Part shown: piece by piece, positions 6,033 through 7,851 of the stretch | Numbering within the stretch: the stretch's first letter is position 1 | Layout of the letters: each line of letters begins with the position of its first letter | Source: Nitrososphaeraceae archaeon | GTDB lineage: Archaea > Thermoproteota > Nitrososphaeria > Nitrososphaerales > Nitrososphaeraceae | Direction of reading: 5' to 3' | DNA length: 7,851 nucleotides | Assembly (NCBI GenBank): GCA_030038695.1 | Contig: JASHSN010000030.1 | Location: 1-7,851, forward strand | Program-made: the position numbers and the translations under genes | The notes under the pieces: model-generated | The model's database searches: none | Seen by the model: the letters and a program-made list of their open reading frames with translations, nothing else | Told to the model about the DNA's origin: nothing

Positions 6033-6206
6033 TTGCCTAACCTGCTAGAAAGAATAAATTCTAAAATTCTCTTAAAGATCACACTTCTAGTTACCATCGA
6101 AATTATTCTAATTGTTGGTAGTTTTGGTGTGCTTGCATATTTTCAGTCTCAGCAGTCATCATTAGGACCTCAGATAGTGCTGGGCAAGGCACAGTGGGTC
6201 AGTTGA
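6033..6206 (+). pseudogene. N-terminal stub of a membrane sensor (probable histidine kinase)
   Basis: From a TTG at 6033, directly after a TAA, the frame reads LPNLLERINSKILLKITLLV, then TIEIILIVGSFGVLAYFQSQ and QSSLG, and loses sense before a TGA at 6204. A short basic lead-in, one membrane helix (about residues 13-38) and a Gln/Ser-rich start of an extracytoplasmic part are what thaumarchaeal sensor histidine kinases begin with. An intact one would run 400 residues or more. No HAMP, DHp or ATPase motif follows. A GTGAGGA ribosome-like site sits upstream near 6014. The position just after a response regulator supports the kinase reading. Confidence 0.6.
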
Positions 6207-6389
6207 ATCCCATCTACTTCTCAAGTGTATAAAATGTAAGCATCAAAAGGCTACGCATATCGCCCTGGAGACCATCCAGGAAAATCGTCAAGGAAACGTA
6301 GGGTGTATAGTGGGGGCTTGCAACGAGATAAGCCGTTTTGACTCTATGTTCAAGAAGTAGATGATGTTTTATTCTATTCTACTTTCATT

Positions 6390-6520
6390 ATGATGAGTCA
6401 AATGAAAGGAATTGTAGTTGAAAGGGCTGGTGGCCCAGAAGTTCTGCAAATTCGTACACCAGAACTAAAGCTAAAAAATGTTAGATACTAGTTCCCACAC
6501 CAGAACTGCGTCCAGGTTGG
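6390..6520 (+). pseudogene. N-terminal remnant of a quinone oxidoreductase-like (MDR) gene
   Basis: ATG codons at 6390, 6393 and 6402 lead into MKGIVVERAGGPEVLQIRTP, a typical first strand pair of zinc-type alcohol dehydrogenase/quinone reductases (MDR superfamily). A TAG ends it at 6489-6491 after 33 codons. The following frame (6491-6520) resumes with VPTPELRPGW, which is what should come next in that family. The string ACACCAGAACT occurs at both ends of the disrupted piece (near 6458 and 6497), so a short segment appears to have been inserted or duplicated. The catalytic and NAD(P)-binding domains are absent. Confidence 0.6.
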
Positions 6521-6753
6521 AGAAAATATAAGGTCTACAAATCTGACAGTACATTCTCTGGAGAGGAACCAAGCAGCTTTGCCTTGCTTTGCTTTAATCA
6601 TATGATAGTCAACAATATGAGGAAAGTATTGGATCTGGGTACGAGTCATGGAAGAGATAGCATATTTTTGCGTCAAATGGAATTGAAGTAGAAGCATTAG
6701 ATTATTCTGCTATTGCTGTAGAGATATTTGGTTTCCCCCTTAGTATGGGGTGA
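6521..6753 (+). pseudogene. Class I SAM-dependent methyltransferase fragment, frameshifted
   Basis: Frame 2 reads VYKSDSTFSGEEPSSFALLC, FNHMIVNNMRKVLDLGTSHG and RDSIFL. VLDLGTSHGRD is motif I, the SAM-binding glycine loop (VLDLGxGxGRD). A one-base loss in the T-run at 6665-6669 shifts the frame, after which frame 1 continues ASNGIEVEALDYSAIAVEIF, containing the acidic end of strand 2 that binds the SAM ribose. A TGA ends it at 6751-6753. Intact relatives are about 190-210 aa; only about 75 codons remain and the C-terminal half is gone. The MDR remnant runs straight into it around 6520-6535. Confidence 0.7.
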
Positions 6754-6807
6754 TTGGGCTAAGCCTTTTAGACTTTATAGGTTCATGAAGGTCCGGTTTT
6801 TGGCTAG

Positions 6808-7020
6808 CTATTTACTTTCAATACCAAAGGACAATTTCACACAAGCCCTGTAGTTGGTAATCTTGCCTGTTTTTGAATCAACCAATGCTGTCTGATCTAC
6901 TACCTCTATCCCACGTACACCCCGTAATGTCTTTAGAGCTTCATTTACGGCCGCCTGAGCAGCATCTTCCCATCCCTTGTCGGAGCTACCTACAAGTTCT
7001 ACGATTTTCGCTACTGACAT
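6808..7020 (-). CDS. Dodecin, 70 aa
   Basis: This is a complete dodecin: a strand (VAKIVELVGSS), one helix (GWEDAAQAAVNEALKTLRG), then strands GIEVVDQTALVD and ITNYRACVKLSFGIE. Dodecins form hollow spheres of twelve subunits in the cytoplasm and typically bind flavins, sometimes coenzyme A. The usual flavin-stacking Trp, found as WFEV in bacterial and haloarchaeal forms, is replaced here (R36-G37-I38-E39-V40), so flavin binding in the usual way is doubtful. Length matches the family. The ATG at 7020 gives the standard MSVAK start. A GGAGGAG lies 17 bases upstream, far for a ribosome site. It lies downstream of the phosphatase gene on the same strand but has its own promoter with repeats. Confidence 0.95.
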   Translation of the reverse strand: MSVAKIVELVGSSDKGWEDAAQAAVNEALKTLRGVRGIEVVDQTALVDSKTGKITNYRACVKLSFGIESK

Positions 7021-7026
7021 AATGCT

Positions 7027-7083
7027 TTAGTTAACTGCTCCTCCTATAAGAATCTCTGCCGTTTCTCGGACATTTGATGACAT
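7027..7083 (-). CDS. Possible 18-aa leader ORF before dodecin
   Basis: An ATG at 7083-7081 encodes MSSNVRETAEILIGGAVN and ends six bases before the dodecin ATG. The TATA-like GTATAAG centred near 7105 predicts transcription starting about at this ATG, so if translated it would be leaderless and could hand ribosomes on to dodecin. It could equally be an untranslated leader whose GGAGGAG serves dodecin. Confidence 0.3.
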   Translation of the reverse strand: MSSNVRETAEILIGGAVN

Positions 7084-7088
7084 TTTGT

Positions 7089-7126
7089 CGTATTTGTAAC
7101 GCTTATACGCGCGTATTTGTAACGCT
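7089..7126 (-). promoter_or_regulatory. Dodecin promoter with two 15-bp direct repeats flanking the TATA box
   Basis: The plus strand carries CGTATTTGTAACGCT exactly twice, at 7089-7103 and 7112-7126, with a 23-bp period. In the dodecin direction, AGCGTTACAAATACG is followed by CGCGTATA and then the second copy. The TATA-like element lies between and partly within the repeats. A regulator bound here would directly hinder or help TBP/TFB. Two helical turns between copies fits a tandem dimer site. Confidence 0.6.
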
Positions 7127-7175
7127 CATGCACACATAATATGAACAAACTAAACCTACACGGACAATGTCATTC

Positions 7176-7184
7176 GAAAAACAA
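7176..7184 (-). terminator. T-run directly after the phosphatase stop
   Basis: The minus strand reads TTGTTTTTC immediately after the TGA at 7187-7185. Archaeal RNA polymerase stops at T-runs, so this may end the phosphatase mRNA before the dodecin promoter. No hairpin accompanies it. Confidence 0.35.
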
Positions 7185-7577
7185 TCATGGAGATTTAACG
7201 TTAAACAATTTCGTTAAAGCTACAATATTTGAAGATATGATAGTACATATTGGCACCCTTGATTTTATTAACTCCAACGCCTTGAAAAAATCCATTTTGA
7301 AGTATTGTACTAGCACACCTAGTGCAATAGTATTACCTCGGTTCATTCCATGACTACAACATACTACCGCTTTCTCGCCTAATTCTAAATAACTTGTAAC
7401 CCTCGCGATATTGAGTTTATATTCAGATGGTGATGATGGAGTATCAAACTCAGGCAGTACTCTGACATCGATTATTCTAAAGTCATCTATGAGGCCTATT
7501 TCGCAATCTACGTAACTTGAGAGTTCAGTTGGCTCTCCAAGACCATCAGTAGCTAGGTTTTCTAGAATTTTATACAT
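7185..7577 (-). CDS. Cysteine-based (dual-specificity-like) phosphatase, 130 aa
   Basis: The P-loop is C74-S-H-G-M-N-R80 (CCSHGMNRGNT, residues 73-83), the C-x5-R signature of tyrosine/dual-specificity phosphatases: C74 is the nucleophile and R80 binds phosphate. D45, 29 residues before C74 in DVRVLPEFDTPSS, is the likely general acid. The helix after the loop (IALGVLVQYFKMDFFKALEL) and IKSRVPICTI match the usual fold. The C-x-H-G-x-N-R spelling is like that of DUSP11 and metazoan mRNA-capping RNA 5'-phosphatases (HCTHGxNRTG), so RNA could be a substrate besides phosphoprotein. The His usually before Cys is C73 here, and the Ser/Thr usually after Arg is G81. Length is near the minimum for the fold. 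The start lies beside a divergent promoter region. Confidence 0.85.
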   Translation of the reverse strand: MYKILENLATDGLGEPTELSSYVDCEIGLIDDFRIIDVRVLPEFDTPSSPSEYKLNIARVTSYLELGEKAVVCCSHGMNRGNTIALGVLVQYFKMDFFKALELIKSRVPICTIISSNIVALTKLFNVKSP

Positions 7578-7582
7578 GTAAT

Positions 7583-7650
7583 ATAGCTATATGTATCATG
7601 TTTGCACTGCTCTTCTTATATGTGTAAATAGATCAGCTTTGGTGGAAGGA
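7583..7650. promoter_or_regulatory. Divergent promoter region between the phosphatase and the gene at 7666
   Basis: The near-palindromic TTATATG/CATATAA at 7616-7622 can serve as TATA box both ways. Minus-strand transcription would start near 7594, 17 bases before the phosphatase ATG. Plus-strand transcription would start near 7644, about 20 bases before the ATG at 7666. GGTGGAAGG at 7641-7649 is a possible but distant ribosome site. Confidence 0.4.
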
Positions 7651-7665
7651 TTTCATACTAAGAAA

Positions 7666-7851
7666 ATGAGCACGAAGTCTTCAGTCGAAGCTAGTGCAAA
7701 GGAAAGAAGAGTTAAAGGTAAAGGGAAACACGCATCTTCAACTGAAAATCGGAGAATGGTATGGGAGAAAATCATTTGGCCTCTGATATTAGATGTTAAC
7801 AAATCATATTTTAGCTTGAAAGAACATCATATAAAAAGAGATGAATTTTGT
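7666..7851 (+). CDS. Start of an unknown gene, 62 codons seen (runs off the window)
   Basis: From ATG 7666 the frame is open to the window end. Residues 1-30 are polar and basic (MSTKSSVEASAKERRVKGKG), suggesting a disordered or nucleic-acid-binding tail. Residues 31-62 look folded (MVWEKIIWPLILDVNKSYFS, then LKEHHIKRDEF), with aromatic and hydrophobic residues typical of a helix. An in-frame ATG at 7591 would add 25 residues, but it lies before the predicted start of transcription, so 7666 is preferred. It is transcribed divergently from the phosphatase. Family not recognised. Confidence 0.6.
   Translation, partial: MSTKSSVEASAKERRVKGKGKHASSTENRRMVWEKIIWPLILDVNKSYFSLKEHHIKRDEFC

Noticed and set aside
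6307..6340. Hairpin GGCTT...AAGCC followed by GTTTTG, considered as a terminator
   Set aside because: The stem is only five pairs with a long loop and only four T, and no gene ends just before it.
6488..6697. 69-codon minus-strand ORF
   Set aside because: It is antisense to the methyltransferase remnant, whose motif I is clear on the plus strand.
7141..7353. 70-codon plus-strand ORF starting MNKLNLHGQCHSK
   Set aside because: Most of it is antisense to the phosphatase gene, which has an unmistakable P-loop.

Overview
The window looks like a gene-poor accessory stretch of an ammonia-oxidising thaumarchaeon, most likely Nitrososphaerales. The case for this is the Cys-rich basic protein starting MTCKGICIRHK, which I recall as common in that group. 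It is supported by A/T-rich TATA boxes about 25 bp upstream of probable leaderless or short-leader starts, a GIEV-type dodecin, a stand-alone REC protein and an IS630 transposase. Lineage is from recognition of protein style, not from any search. Only about a quarter of the window is intact coding sequence.

Layout. 1-363: two minus-strand genes (a 101-aa unknown, then the first codons of another gene), both with Shine-Dalgarno sites. 564-863: a plus-strand zinc-ribbon protein. 864-2591: no intact gene, but at least five short coding-like fragments (961-1159 +, 1265-1384 -, 1482-1643 -, 1756-1830 -, 2161-2412 +), read as gene debris. 2592-3134 (-): a zinc-ribbon protein with a possible PIN-like C-terminus. 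3356 to about 4150 (+): an IS630-family transposase broken by successive frame changes. 4370-4600 (-): a Cys-rich start-less fragment. 4644-5110: two copies of a roughly 130-bp repeat with strong dyad symmetry, plus a GAAA-tetraloop hairpin.

5353-5963: a leaderless mini-operon made of a 54-aa microprotein and a single-domain response regulator overlapping by ATGA. It is followed by the N-terminal stub of a membrane sensor, probably a histidine kinase (6033-6206). 6390-6753: a junction of two broken genes, the start of a quinone oxidoreductase-like protein and part of a SAM-dependent methyltransferase. 6808-7020 (-): an intact dodecin, with an unusual promoter holding two 15-bp direct repeats around its TATA box. 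7185-7577 (-): a cysteine-based phosphatase whose P-loop resembles that of RNA 5'-phosphatases. 7666-7851 (+): the start of an unknown gene divergent from the phosphatase.

The live functions are probably signalling (REC protein, phosphatase), small-molecule storage (dodecin) and nucleic-acid or zinc-linked roles (two zinc-ribbon proteins). The rest is decaying or non-coding. The most promising undescribed items are the paired structured repeat, the microprotein/response-regulator pair, the dodecin operator and the CxHGxNR phosphatase.
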